Below, piece by piece: positions 1 through 6,037 of a stretch of DNA of 6,258 nucleotides (its first letter is position 1; each line of letters starts with the position of its first letter). Under the pieces are notes generated by a model, which was not told where the DNA came from, did not search any database, and was given only the letters and a program-made list of their open reading frames with translations. Both the position numbers and the translations under genes were made by a program. Where the stretch lies: NCBI GenBank assembly GCA_022567055.1, contig JADFHU010000354.1:1-6258 (forward strand). Direction: 5' to 3'. This DNA comes from Planctomycetota bacterium. Its GTDB lineage: Bacteria; Planctomycetota; Phycisphaerae; Sedimentisphaerales; Anaerobacaceae.

Positions 1-1207
1 GCCCCGCCAGGAGAATGTACTTCAGCAGGTCCGTGTTCATGCCGCCGGCCACCAGTGCCCCGGGGGGACCCGTCATCCCGGGCGCCGGCACTCCCGGCAT
101 CGCGACGCCGCCCGCCGTCACCATGTCGGGAATCATGCTCACGACCACGGTGCCCGGCTGAGCCTCCGGGTACGCTGCGGTGTCGATGAGCGGTTCCACC
201 ATGGCCTTGATCCGCGCCGTCTCGGACGTGACGACCGGCTCGAGTTGCGCTTCGTCGGGAACGGCTTCAGGGTCGTTCCGGTCCATTCGGAACCTGGCGA
301 CGAAGTACGACCGCGGCACGAGGATCGTGGCGTTGATCTTCAGAGCGTAGCCCTTGGGGTCCGTGATCAACCGGGCGTCGCGGGGGAAGACCGGCAGGGT
401 CGTTTCCCTGCTGCTCTCGTCGGTGACCTGCGTACCGCTGGCGCCGCGGGCGGCGATCGCGGCTCCGGTGTTCGGCCGGACCCCGGGTTCGGCGCTCGTG
501 GACTGGCTCGTGGACTCCAGCGTGCGGCGGCTCTGGCTCAATGGACCGACCTTGGGGTCCTCGTAGCGGTCGAGCCTTTGCTCCACCTCGCGGACGTCGA
601 CCTGGGCGTTGACGGCAACGCGGACGCCGGCGATGGGGGCCAGCAGATCCTCGATGGTCGCCCTGACGTCACGCTCCGTGGCCTGCTTGACTTCCAGGTA
701 CCTCGAGGCGGTCAGGTTCTGCTCGTCACGGGGCGTGTAGCTCGTCCCGTTCTTTGCATCGATCACGCGGACGTCGCTCACCTTGAGGCCGGGCTGGGCT
801 CCCGCGACAAGGTCCGCGATCGCTTCGATCGTGCGGGTGGACAGGCCTTCGCCGCGGGGAAACACCGTCACCGACGCCGTCGGTGTGAGGTGTGAGCTTC
901 CGAACCCGCGGAAGTCCGGCTGGTCGATGACGACCGTCGCCCGCTCGATCCCGCTGAACTGACCGATCAGCATGGACAACACGTTCATCTTGGTGATGAG
1001 CCAGCGCTTGCGGTTCTGCTCCTTCGTCAGGAACGGGTTTGTATCCGTGATGATCGCCGAGAAATCGACGTCCGAGGAGCTGATCACATCGCTGGTCGTG
1101 AGCTGCTTCAGCACCGTGTATTCCCTCTCGGCCGGCACCATGAGGCGCCCGTTGCGTTCACGGTGCGGAATGCCCGCTCGTTCCAGGTAGGCCAGCACCG
1201 CCGTGCG
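1..1207 (-). other. fliF: FliF (flagellar MS-ring) homology segment, truncated at both ends
   Basis: This is the downstream ~400 codons of the chimeric frame. Recognisable YscJ/FliF family features, in order: a VLAYLERAGIPH...LMVPAE segment typical of ring-building motif 1; a helix followed by GIERATVVIDQP; TASVTVFPRGEGLS; IADLVAGAQPGLKVSDVRVID, the most diagnostic stretch; VAVNAQVDV of the third motif; a low-complexity Ser/Thr/Gly-rich linker (residues ~445-490), as is usual in the periplasmic part of FliF; and a final VVVSMIPD segment before a hydrophobic start (LLKYIL). The N-terminal membrane helix and the first residues of motif 1 are missing because the PD40 sequence replaces them. The second helix and FliG-binding tail lie beyond the window. 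Third codon positions are strongly G/C (25 of the first 30 codons). A related type III secretion ring protein (YscJ) is less likely, since the third motif and length fit FliF. Confidence 0.82.
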
Positions 1208-1873
1208 GCCGTCGGCCGAGACGTTCGGACAGATATCGTTCGACGAACCGTTGACCGTTGGTCCGAGATTCACCGGCACGCCCCAGGGGTCGGAGACCGT
1301 GGCCCGCGTTGTAACCCATAGGTCCCCTCTACCCTGCCCCCCGGGCCGAGGTCCAAAATAGTCATCAAAGTAGAGCTGCAGACCATCGGGTGATATGCAT
1401 ATACCCAACTCGAAAGACGAAGTGTTGACAGGCGGTCCAAGATTGACGGGATGACCCCAGTCCTCACCACGTGTTTCTCGCGTCGTAACCCAAATATCGT
1501 AGCCACCCTGCCCACCGGGCCGGTTGGAGCTAAAGTAGAGCATCAGGCCATCCGCCGAGATACTCGGGCCATCCTCTCCATGCGAACTGTTTACAATTGG
1601 GCCAAGATTGACCGGTTCTCCCCAGGGGTCGCCTTTCGTTGACCGCGTTGTTACCCAAATGTCCTTATTACCATACCCGCCGGGGCGGCGGCTTGGATAG
1701 TCCAAAAAGTAGAGCTGCAAGCCGTCGGCCGTGATGGATGAGCCAAGCTCCCCAATTGCCGAGTTGACAGGTGGTCCCAGATTAGTGGGAGTGCCGAACG
1801 TGAAATCTGCGTTCACAACCTCTGGAACCATCCCTAATGCCAAAATCAATACCAGTAGAATTGTCTTTTTCAT
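1..1873 (-). CDS. Chimeric ORF: secreted PD40-repeat protein fused in frame to flagellar M-ring protein FliF (partial, runs off left edge)
   Basis: Seen: an ATG at 1873 opens a frame of 624 codons with no stop down to the window edge. It is preceded by an AAAGGG ribosome-binding-like motif (1886-1881) 7 nt upstream. Residues 1-22 (MKKTILLVLILALG..., ending VNA) look like a Sec signal peptide. Residues 31-222 hold four PD40-like repeats of 55-58 residues (NLGPxVN at 31, 89, 144 and 202; ADG or PDG; RPGG; DIWVTTR). From about residue 220 the text becomes FliF: GIPHRERNGRLMVP, then the ring-building motif region with ASVTV and PGLKVSDVRVID, and a periplasmic domain up to the likely start of the second membrane helix (LLKYILLAG, 616-624). 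FliF normally forms the inner-membrane MS ring of the flagellum; its first membrane helix is absent here. Inference: this is either a rearranged gene or a chimeric assembly. The open frame is certain; a single functional protein is doubtful. Confidence 0.75.
   Translation of the reverse strand, partial: MKKTILLVLILALGMVPEVVNADFTFGTPTNLGPPVNSAIGELGSSITADGLQLYFLDYPSRRPGGYGNKDIWVTTRSTKGDPWGEPVNLGPIVNSSHGEDGPSISADGLMLYFSSNRPGGQGGYDIWVTTRETRGEDWGHPVNLGPPVNTSSFELGICISPDGLQLYFDDYFGPRPGGQGRGDLWVTTRATVSDPWGVPVNLGPTVNGSSNDICPNVSADGRTAVLAYLERAGIPHRERNGRLMVPAEREYTVLKQLTTSDVISSSDVDFSAIITDTNPFLTKEQNRKRWLITKMNVLSMLIGQFSGIERATVVIDQPDFRGFGSSHLTPTASVTVFPRGEGLSTRTIEAIADLVAGAQPGLKVSDVRVIDAKNGTSYTPRDEQNLTASRYLEVKQATERDVRATIEDLLAPIAGVRVAVNAQVDVREVEQRLDRYEDPKVGPLSQSRRTLESTSQSTSAEPGVRPNTGAAIAARGASGTQVTDESSRETTLPVFPRDARLITDPKGYALKINATILVPRSYFVARFRMDRNDPEAVPDEAQLEPVVTSETARIKAMVEPLIDTAAYPEAQPGTVVVSMIPDMVTAGGVAMPGVPAPGMTGPPGALVAGGMNTDLLKYILLAG
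1208..1783 (-). repeat. Four PD40 (WD40-like propeller) repeats in the N-terminal part of the chimeric ORF
   Basis: The repeat units start at the NLGP codons at about 1783, 1609, 1444 and 1270, so the periods are 174, 165 and 174 bases. Each unit reads NLGPxVN, a variable stretch, then S(A/P)DG or TADG, L-LYF, RPGG, D(I/L)WVTTR and DPWG or a variant. The same order is visible in the DNA as repeats of ttgac-ggt(c)c-agatt and gacc-cgcgttgtaaccc. Proteins with these repeats are usually exported and carry more units. The fourth unit stops right after SADG, before the expected LYF and RPGG, which places the break. Ligand and function are unknown. Confidence 0.85.
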
Positions 1874-1930
1874 CTGACTGCCCTTTCAAGGCTTGTTCCT
1901 GTAGAAGCAGGGAACTGTTGTCATCGTCGC

Positions 1931-1949
1931 GTTGCACACTATGCGCAAC
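1931..1949. promoter_or_regulatory. Imperfect dyad, operator-like (GTTGC-n9-GCAAC)
   Basis: The bases GTTGCACACTATGCGCAAC pair in 7 of 9 symmetric positions around T1940: the five outer pairs, plus CA with TG inside. The size and symmetry suit a dimeric DNA-binding protein. It lies 58 bases upstream of the PD40 ORF start, where it could affect that promoter. No protein is assigned. Confidence 0.35.
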
Positions 1950-1973
1950 TCCGTTCGTAGGAATCATTCTGCT

Positions 1974-1989
1974 AAAGAGCCGGCTCTTT
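1974..1989. promoter_or_regulatory. Perfect 16-bp palindrome AAAGAGCCGGCTCTTT with adjacent GGCTC direct repeats
   Basis: AAAGAGCC is followed directly by its reverse complement GGCTCTTT, with no spacer. The word GGCTC recurs at 1982, 1991 and 1999, so half-sites continue towards the sigma gene at 8-9 base spacing. A spacer-free palindrome is a poor RNA hairpin but a good protein-binding site. An operator role is inference. Confidence 0.4.
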
Positions 1990-2009
1990 GGGCTCGTTGG
2001 CTCTACTTT

Positions 2010-2092
2010 AATAAGCGGAAAGAAATACCAGACATGACGCACTGCTTGTAGTTTTTTTGAAAACTGGTAAAATTCACGTAACTCCGCTTATT
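2010..2092. repeat. 10-bp perfect inverted repeat pair flanking the candidate sigma promoter
   Basis: AATAAGCGGA at 2010-2019 has its exact reverse complement TCCGCTTATT at 2083-2092. The interval of 63 bases holds the T-run and the candidate -10 box. The right arm ends 3 bases before the GGAG ribosome-binding motif of the sigma gene. The pair could be two binding sites that bridge the promoter, or a long-range RNA stem if transcription starts further upstream. Confidence 0.4.
2046..2073 (+). promoter_or_regulatory. Candidate sigma70-type promoter for the sigma-kinase operon
   Basis: A good -10 box, TAAAAT (2068-2073), lies 16 bases after a weak -35 box, TTGTAG (2046-2051). It would start transcription near 2080, giving a leader of about 30 bases with the GGAG motif (2096-2099). 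The -35 match is only three of six, so the site is tentative. Confidence 0.3.
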
Positions 2093-2110
2093 CTTGGAGC
2101 TTAGTGAAAG

Positions 2111-2725
2111 TTGAGCGATTATCTCTGCCACAAAACCCAACAATTGGTGACCCTGGCCCAGCAAGGTGATAGATCCGCACTCGACCAGTTGTACGGGGTC
2201 TACGGTGAACGGGTGCTACGGATAATACGGATACGCATGGGCAGCGAACTTCGCTCCAAGCTGGAGTCGATGGATCTGGTCCAGGACGTTCTCATGAGTG
2301 CCTTGAGGGATTTGGGCGACTTTACATACACCAACGAAGGCGATTTCCTGCGGTGGTTAGGAAAGATAGCGGAGAACAGAATTCGCGACAATCTGGACAA
2401 ACTGCACGCCGGCAAGCGCGACATTCGCAAAGAAACGCCGCTGTATGACGATGCCTCAAGATCGAGAGATGACCGCGCCCGAGTTCTCGAGCCCGCGCGC
2501 AACACCACGCCCAGCGTCATATTCTCCAGAAGAGAAGAGCTGGACAAACTCGAAACGGCGATAGACAAGTTGAAACCCGAATACCGGCAAGTCATCGTGT
2601 GGGCGAAGATCGATGGACTCTCTTACAGAGAGATAGGGGACAGACTGGGCAAGAGCGCAGATGCGGCAGGGCATTTGCTCTTGCGGGCCATGGTCGCCCT
2701 CACCGAGTCCTTCTGGGCGATTTGA
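2111..2725 (+). CDS. ECF-like RNA polymerase sigma factor, partner of the downstream kinase
   Basis: This 204-residue protein should direct RNA polymerase to a set of promoters. Seen: sigma region 2 at about residues 10-100, with the core-binding stretch LESMDLVQDVLMSALRDL (51-68) and the helix FLRWLGKIAENRIRDNLDK (79-97). A charged linker follows, then region 4 at about 143-200 with a helix-turn-helix (LSYREIGDRLGKSADAAGHL, 170-189). The TTG start at 2111 is chosen because an in-frame TGA lies at 2105-2107 and a GGAG motif at 2096-2099 precedes it; an overlapping GTG at 2104 is in another frame. No anti-sigma gene is adjacent. Instead the stop codon overlaps the start of a membrane kinase, suggesting control by phosphorylation, an arrangement known for ECF factors in planctomycetes and in the Vibrio EcfP/PknT pair. 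The regulon is unknown. Confidence 0.92.
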   Translation: MSDYLCHKTQQLVTLAQQGDRSALDQLYGVYGERVLRIIRIRMGSELRSKLESMDLVQDVLMSALRDLGDFTYTNEGDFLRWLGKIAENRIRDNLDKLHAGKRDIRKETPLYDDASRSRDDRARVLEPARNTTPSVIFSRREELDKLETAIDKLKPEYRQVIVWAKIDGLSYREIGDRLGKSADAAGHLLLRAMVALTESFWAI

Positions 2726-5598
2726 TGGCGAACGTCAAGAACGACGATCGAGAGGGTAGCTTGGAAGAGGCCGTTTGGCAGTTCCTCGCTGCGCAACTGG
2801 GTGGTACGGCACCCGACGTAGAAGAACTCGTGAGGGAATACCCGGAGTTTGAAGATCGAATTCGACAGAAGGTAGACGAGTTTCAGAAAGTCGACTCGCT
2901 ATTCGATTCCTTGGTGCAGGCAGAAGCGAGTGACTTTGCAACCGCAGCGCTCACTCAAGATCTAACCGGCCAAAAGATCGGCACCTTTGAAATAAGGGAG
3001 ATGATTGGGCGCGGGGGCATGGGCATCGTCTACCTTGCTCACGACACGAAGCTCGATCGTTCGGTGGCCATCAAGTGTATGCCGGCCGAGCTGCAGGCCA
3101 ATTCGACCGCTCGGATGCGTTTCATGCGCGAGGCCAAACTCCTGGCCTCGCTGAACCATCCGAACATTGCCGTGATCCACGACATCATTGAGCAAGAGGC
3201 CGGCTCCGGTTACCTGGTTCTCGAGTATATCCCGGGCCAGACGCTGACAGAGCGGATCGCACAGAAGCCCGTTAAATTGGAAGAGGCCCTCTCGATCGGC
3301 CGGCAGATCGCCGAGGCTTTGCTGGGGGCCTACGAGCAAGGGGTCGCACATCGCGACCTCAAGCCCGGCAATATCAAAATCACACCTGAGGGCAGAGTCA
3401 AGGTCTTGGATTTCGGTCTTGCCAAAGCCATCGGACCTCAAGATGAAAAATCTCAGAGTACGATAACCCAACCGGGTCGGATAGTGGGCACTCCCGCCTA
3501 TATGAGTCCGGAGCAGGCCCGCGGCAATCCGACGGACCACCGGACGGATATCTGGTCCTTCGGCTGCGTCATGTATGAGATGCTGACTGGCCGTCTTCCC
3601 TTCGAGGGCGATACCGCGACCGATACCGTGGCCCGCGTTCTCGAACGTGAGCCCGACTGGCAGGCACTGCCGCCGGAGACCCCGGCGAACATCAGGGTCC
3701 TGCTGCGCCGCTGCTTAGAGAAAGACCCGCGCCGGCGGCTTCAGCACATCGGCGATGCGGGCATCGAAATCAGCGACACACTGACCGACTCCGCGAGTGC
3801 CGGCGTGATCACCGCCCCTTTGCCGGCCGTAGCACCGACTTGGGGGCGGCGACGACGGATAGCGGCAATAGCCGGCGTGGTCTTCGTTGCTATTACGGCG
3901 AGTCTGGTAACGTGGAGTCTCATGCGACCCACGCCACTGCCCCTGTCCCGCTTTCCCATCAGCCTACCGCAGAATCAAATGCTGAACGGGGAAATGCCCA
4001 TGATGGCCGTCTCGCCCGATGGTAAGCGCCTGGTTTATCTGAGCAGTGGTCGGCTTTTCCTGCGCGAGGTTGACCAGGTCGAGGGCAGAGAACTGCCTGC
4101 AGCGAAGGCCACCTTCTCGGTCTTTTTTTCCGCTGATGGTCAGTCGATCGGTTTTGGAGCCGGCGGCAAGTTGAAGACGCTGTCCCTGAAGGGCGGGAGA
4201 CCGAAAACCCTCTGTGACGCCAGCGTAATGTTGGGCGGATGTTGGGGCCCGGACGGCGTGATTTACTTTTCTCCTGCGACGAGTACGGGCCTTTGGAAGA
4301 TCTCAGCCAATGGGGGTGTTCCGGAGGTTGTGACGACACCGGACCGGGAAAAGGGTGAGCTTGGCCATTGGTGGCCCGAGGTCCTGCCGGGCGGCAAAGC
4401 CGTGCTATTCACGATTTGGAAAACCTCACCCAATGATGCCCGCGTCGCCGTGCTCTCACTAAAGACAGGCCAGTGGCGAACGCTTCTCGTGGGCGGGTCC
4501 CACGCCCGCTACGCTCCGACCGGCCATCTGCTCTACGGGCAGTCCGGAACGCTCATGGCGGCGCCCTTCGATCTCAAGCAGCTCAAGGTGGGTGAGCCTC
4601 GGCGTCCCGTCGTCGAAGGTCTCAAACAACACCCTGACAGCGGACATGCGCCCTTCTGTTTTTCCCGGGACGGCTTGCTCTATTATGTCCAAGGTGGTGA
4701 ATGGCTGGCCCGCCGCCAGTTAGTCTGGGTCAACCGCCGGGGCGAGGAGGTCGAGCCCTTGCCTTTACCCTCGGGCGCGTACAGACACGCCCGTCTATCG
4801 CCCGATGGAAACCGCTTGGCCTTCACGAAGTTCGAGGGGGGGGCCTTCAACATTTGGGTGTATGACTTGCCAAGCGGGCCGGCAACACAGCTCACGTTCG
4901 AGAGCAACAATTTCCTTCCTCTCTGGACGCCGGATGGCGAGCGCTTGACTTTTACGTCCTGGAGGGCGGGGCCGTTTAATGCTTACTGGGTACCTGTTGA
5001 CAGGAGCGGCGCCGAGGAGCCGCTCCTGACGGAGCCACTTGAGCAGGTGGCTACCTCGTGGTCACCCGACGGCAAGCTGCTACTCTATAATGAAATCAAT
5101 CCCGACACGGGCTGGGACATCGGCTTGTTGTCGACCGAGGACGGCAACACGCCACAACCCCTGCTGCATGAATCGTGGAGTGAGCGGAGTGGGGTTTTCT
5201 CGCCCGACGGGCATTGGATTGCTTATCAATCGGGCCGGGAAGGCCGGAGCGAAATCTATGTGAGCCCCTATCCGGGGCGTGGCGGACAGAAGATTTCAAC
5301 CGAGGGCGGTATCAACCCAGTATGGTCAGGGGACGGCAAAGAGTTATTCTATCTCCGGGACGACAAGATGATAGCCGTGAGCATCGAAACCGAGCCTCAG
5401 TTCAGAGTGACCGGCTCTGAAGTTCTGTTTGAAGAAAAGTATTTAAAGGACTTTAGACGGCATTACGATGTTTCGGGCGATGGCCAACGATTTCTGATGG
5501 TCAAAGAAAGCGAAGAGCAGCCCGGGGCGAGCCAACTAGTCGTCGTGCTGAATTGGTTTGAAGAGTTGAAACGGCTCGTGCCGACGGAGAAAGATTGA
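2725..5598 (+). CDS. Transmembrane Ser/Thr protein kinase with C-terminal PD40 beta-propeller sensor
   Basis: This 957-residue protein has a short N-terminal helical module (about 10-70, with PDVEELVREYPEFEDRIRQ) common ahead of planctomycete kinases. A complete Hanks-type kinase domain (about 88-350) follows: glycine loop GRGGMG (95-100), VAIK lysine K117, helix-C glutamate E136, catalytic HRDLKPGN (H209, D211, N216), DFG at 229-231, activation loop to SPE (261-263) and DIWSFG (275-280). All catalytic residues are present, so it should be active. An RRRR stop-transfer motif and one membrane helix (379-399) follow. Residues ~405-957 carry about ten or more PD40/TolB-like blades (SPDG, WTPDG, WSPDG, FSPDG), ending in VVLNWFEELKRLVPT, a typical tail of this family. 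The kinase faces the cytoplasm and the propeller the outside. The ATG at 2725 overlaps the sigma stop (TGATG), implying translational coupling. An upstream in-frame ATG at 2599 is rejected because its 42 codons lie inside the sigma gene. The sigma factor is the likely substrate (inference). Confidence 0.95.
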   Translation: MANVKNDDREGSLEEAVWQFLAAQLGGTAPDVEELVREYPEFEDRIRQKVDEFQKVDSLFDSLVQAEASDFATAALTQDLTGQKIGTFEIREMIGRGGMGIVYLAHDTKLDRSVAIKCMPAELQANSTARMRFMREAKLLASLNHPNIAVIHDIIEQEAGSGYLVLEYIPGQTLTERIAQKPVKLEEALSIGRQIAEALLGAYEQGVAHRDLKPGNIKITPEGRVKVLDFGLAKAIGPQDEKSQSTITQPGRIVGTPAYMSPEQARGNPTDHRTDIWSFGCVMYEMLTGRLPFEGDTATDTVARVLEREPDWQALPPETPANIRVLLRRCLEKDPRRRLQHIGDAGIEISDTLTDSASAGVITAPLPAVAPTWGRRRRIAAIAGVVFVAITASLVTWSLMRPTPLPLSRFPISLPQNQMLNGEMPMMAVSPDGKRLVYLSSGRLFLREVDQVEGRELPAAKATFSVFFSADGQSIGFGAGGKLKTLSLKGGRPKTLCDASVMLGGCWGPDGVIYFSPATSTGLWKISANGGVPEVVTTPDREKGELGHWWPEVLPGGKAVLFTIWKTSPNDARVAVLSLKTGQWRTLLVGGSHARYAPTGHLLYGQSGTLMAAPFDLKQLKVGEPRRPVVEGLKQHPDSGHAPFCFSRDGLLYYVQGGEWLARRQLVWVNRRGEEVEPLPLPSGAYRHARLSPDGNRLAFTKFEGGAFNIWVYDLPSGPATQLTFESNNFLPLWTPDGERLTFTSWRAGPFNAYWVPVDRSGAEEPLLTEPLEQVATSWSPDGKLLLYNEINPDTGWDIGLLSTEDGNTPQPLLHESWSERSGVFSPDGHWIAYQSGREGRSEIYVSPYPGRGGQKISTEGGINPVWSGDGKELFYLRDDKMIAVSIETEPQFRVTGSEVLFEEKYLKDFRRHYDVSGDGQRFLMVKESEEQPGASQLVVVLNWFEELKRLVPTEKD

Positions 5599-5700
5599 CA
5601 GGAGTCATTCATATTTCTTTTTGAGAATGATCGAGTGCAGTATAATATTATTCCCACATAACTCCTTCGTCAGGTGAGGATTTCGTAGCGTATCCGGACT
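5599..5700. other. Intergenic gap after the kinase gene; no clear terminator
   Basis: These 102 bases are AT-rich and carry no G+C-rich hairpin with a T-run, so no intrinsic terminator can be named. TATAAT (5641-5646) sits 14 bases after TTGAGA (5621-5626), too close for a standard promoter. ATAATATTAT (5642-5651) is a short palindrome. Either could be left over from the mobile element that follows. Confidence 0.4.
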
Positions 5701-5891
5701 ATGAAAGAGAGACTATGGTTCCAGCTCGTTACCTGTCTGGCCTATTGCATCGACAAGGAACTATACAACGCGATTGATTACCTGCGGGAACAGGTGCGGG
5801 TTCTTGTGGAACATCAAGAGAGCCAGGCAATCGCATTCGGCTGACCAACAGCCAGCGAATGAGGGTGGCGGTAAAGACAAAGCGGCTATAA
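5701..5891 (+). pseudogene. Remnant of an integrase-type transposase (5' end only, frameshifted)
   Basis: The ATG at 5701 opens 47 codons (MKERLWFQLVTCLAYCIDKE, then LYNAIDYLREQVRVLVEHQ) that end at a TGA at 5842-5844. The frame one base back then reads RIRLTNSQRMRVAVKTKRL (5832-5888) to a TAA. Read together across a one-base shift near 5827-5832, this resembles the N-terminal part of integrase-core transposases that I recall from planctomycete-like genomes: a YDAIEYLREQVRVL helix, then RLT..QR.R.A.KAKRL. The DDE catalytic core is absent, so the element is dead. An in-frame TAG at 5686-5688 limits the start. The match is from memory of the family, not a search. The break could also reflect a sequencing error, but the missing core would not. 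Confidence 0.62.
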
Positions 5892-6037
5892 GACGGCAGT
5901 GACTTTGGCCTGAGTCCAAAAATGACTGTCACTCACCACATTCATTGAATCTGATACGTCCCAAAATATTTCTATAGAATGCCATTATTTAGATGAAAAT
6001 GGGGGCCACTCACACTCAATTCGTTCAAAATCAGCTC
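5892..6037. other. Non-coding, AT-rich stretch with a possible imperfect stem at its left end
   Basis: No coding sequence is supported on either strand. AGTGACTTTGG (5898-5908) can pair with CCAAA (5916-5920) and GTCACT (5928-5933), with a 7-base bulge on the right side. It lies just after the transposase remnant and may be a decayed end of that element, or chance. The rest shows no structure I can name. Confidence 0.35.

Larger units (their letters stand above)
1874..2110. promoter_or_regulatory. Divergent control region between the PD40-FliF ORF and the sigma-kinase operon
   Basis: This 237-base, relatively AT-rich stretch separates two genes that point away from each other, so promoters for both should lie here. 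It contains an imperfect 19-base dyad (1931-1949), a perfect 16-base palindrome (1974-1989) followed by repeated GGCTC words, a 10-base inverted repeat pair (2010-2019 and 2083-2092), and a T-run (2052-2058). No convincing coding sequence was found in either direction. Shared regulation of the two flanking units is inferred from the arrangement. Confidence 0.6.

Noticed and set aside
245..895. 216-codon plus-strand ORF
   Set aside because: It lies antisense to the FliF segment. Its Arg/Gly/Val/Asp-rich text matches no family, while the opposite strand reads clear FliF motifs throughout.
1270..1515. 81-codon minus-strand ORF inside the PD40 repeats
   Set aside because: It is another frame of the same strand. 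The repeat-bearing frame explains this DNA and continues on both sides.
2200..2595. 131-codon minus-strand ORF
   Set aside because: It is antisense to the sigma gene, Ser/Arg-rich and low in complexity, with no family features.
2599..2724. Extra 42 N-terminal codons for the kinase from an upstream ATG
   Set aside because: They overlap sigma region 4 in another frame and look non-natural; the ATG at 2725 gives the standard stop-start overlap and a normal N-terminal module.
2962..3540. 192-codon minus-strand ORF
   Set aside because: It is antisense to the kinase catalytic domain, whose motifs are complete on the plus strand.
5595..5600. Consensus -35 box TTGACA overlapping the kinase stop
   Set aside because: No -10 box lies 15-19 bases downstream; the TATAAT at 5641 is 40 bases away.
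5729..5932. 67-codon minus-strand ORF
   Set aside because: It is antisense to the transposase remnant, which has the better family resemblance.
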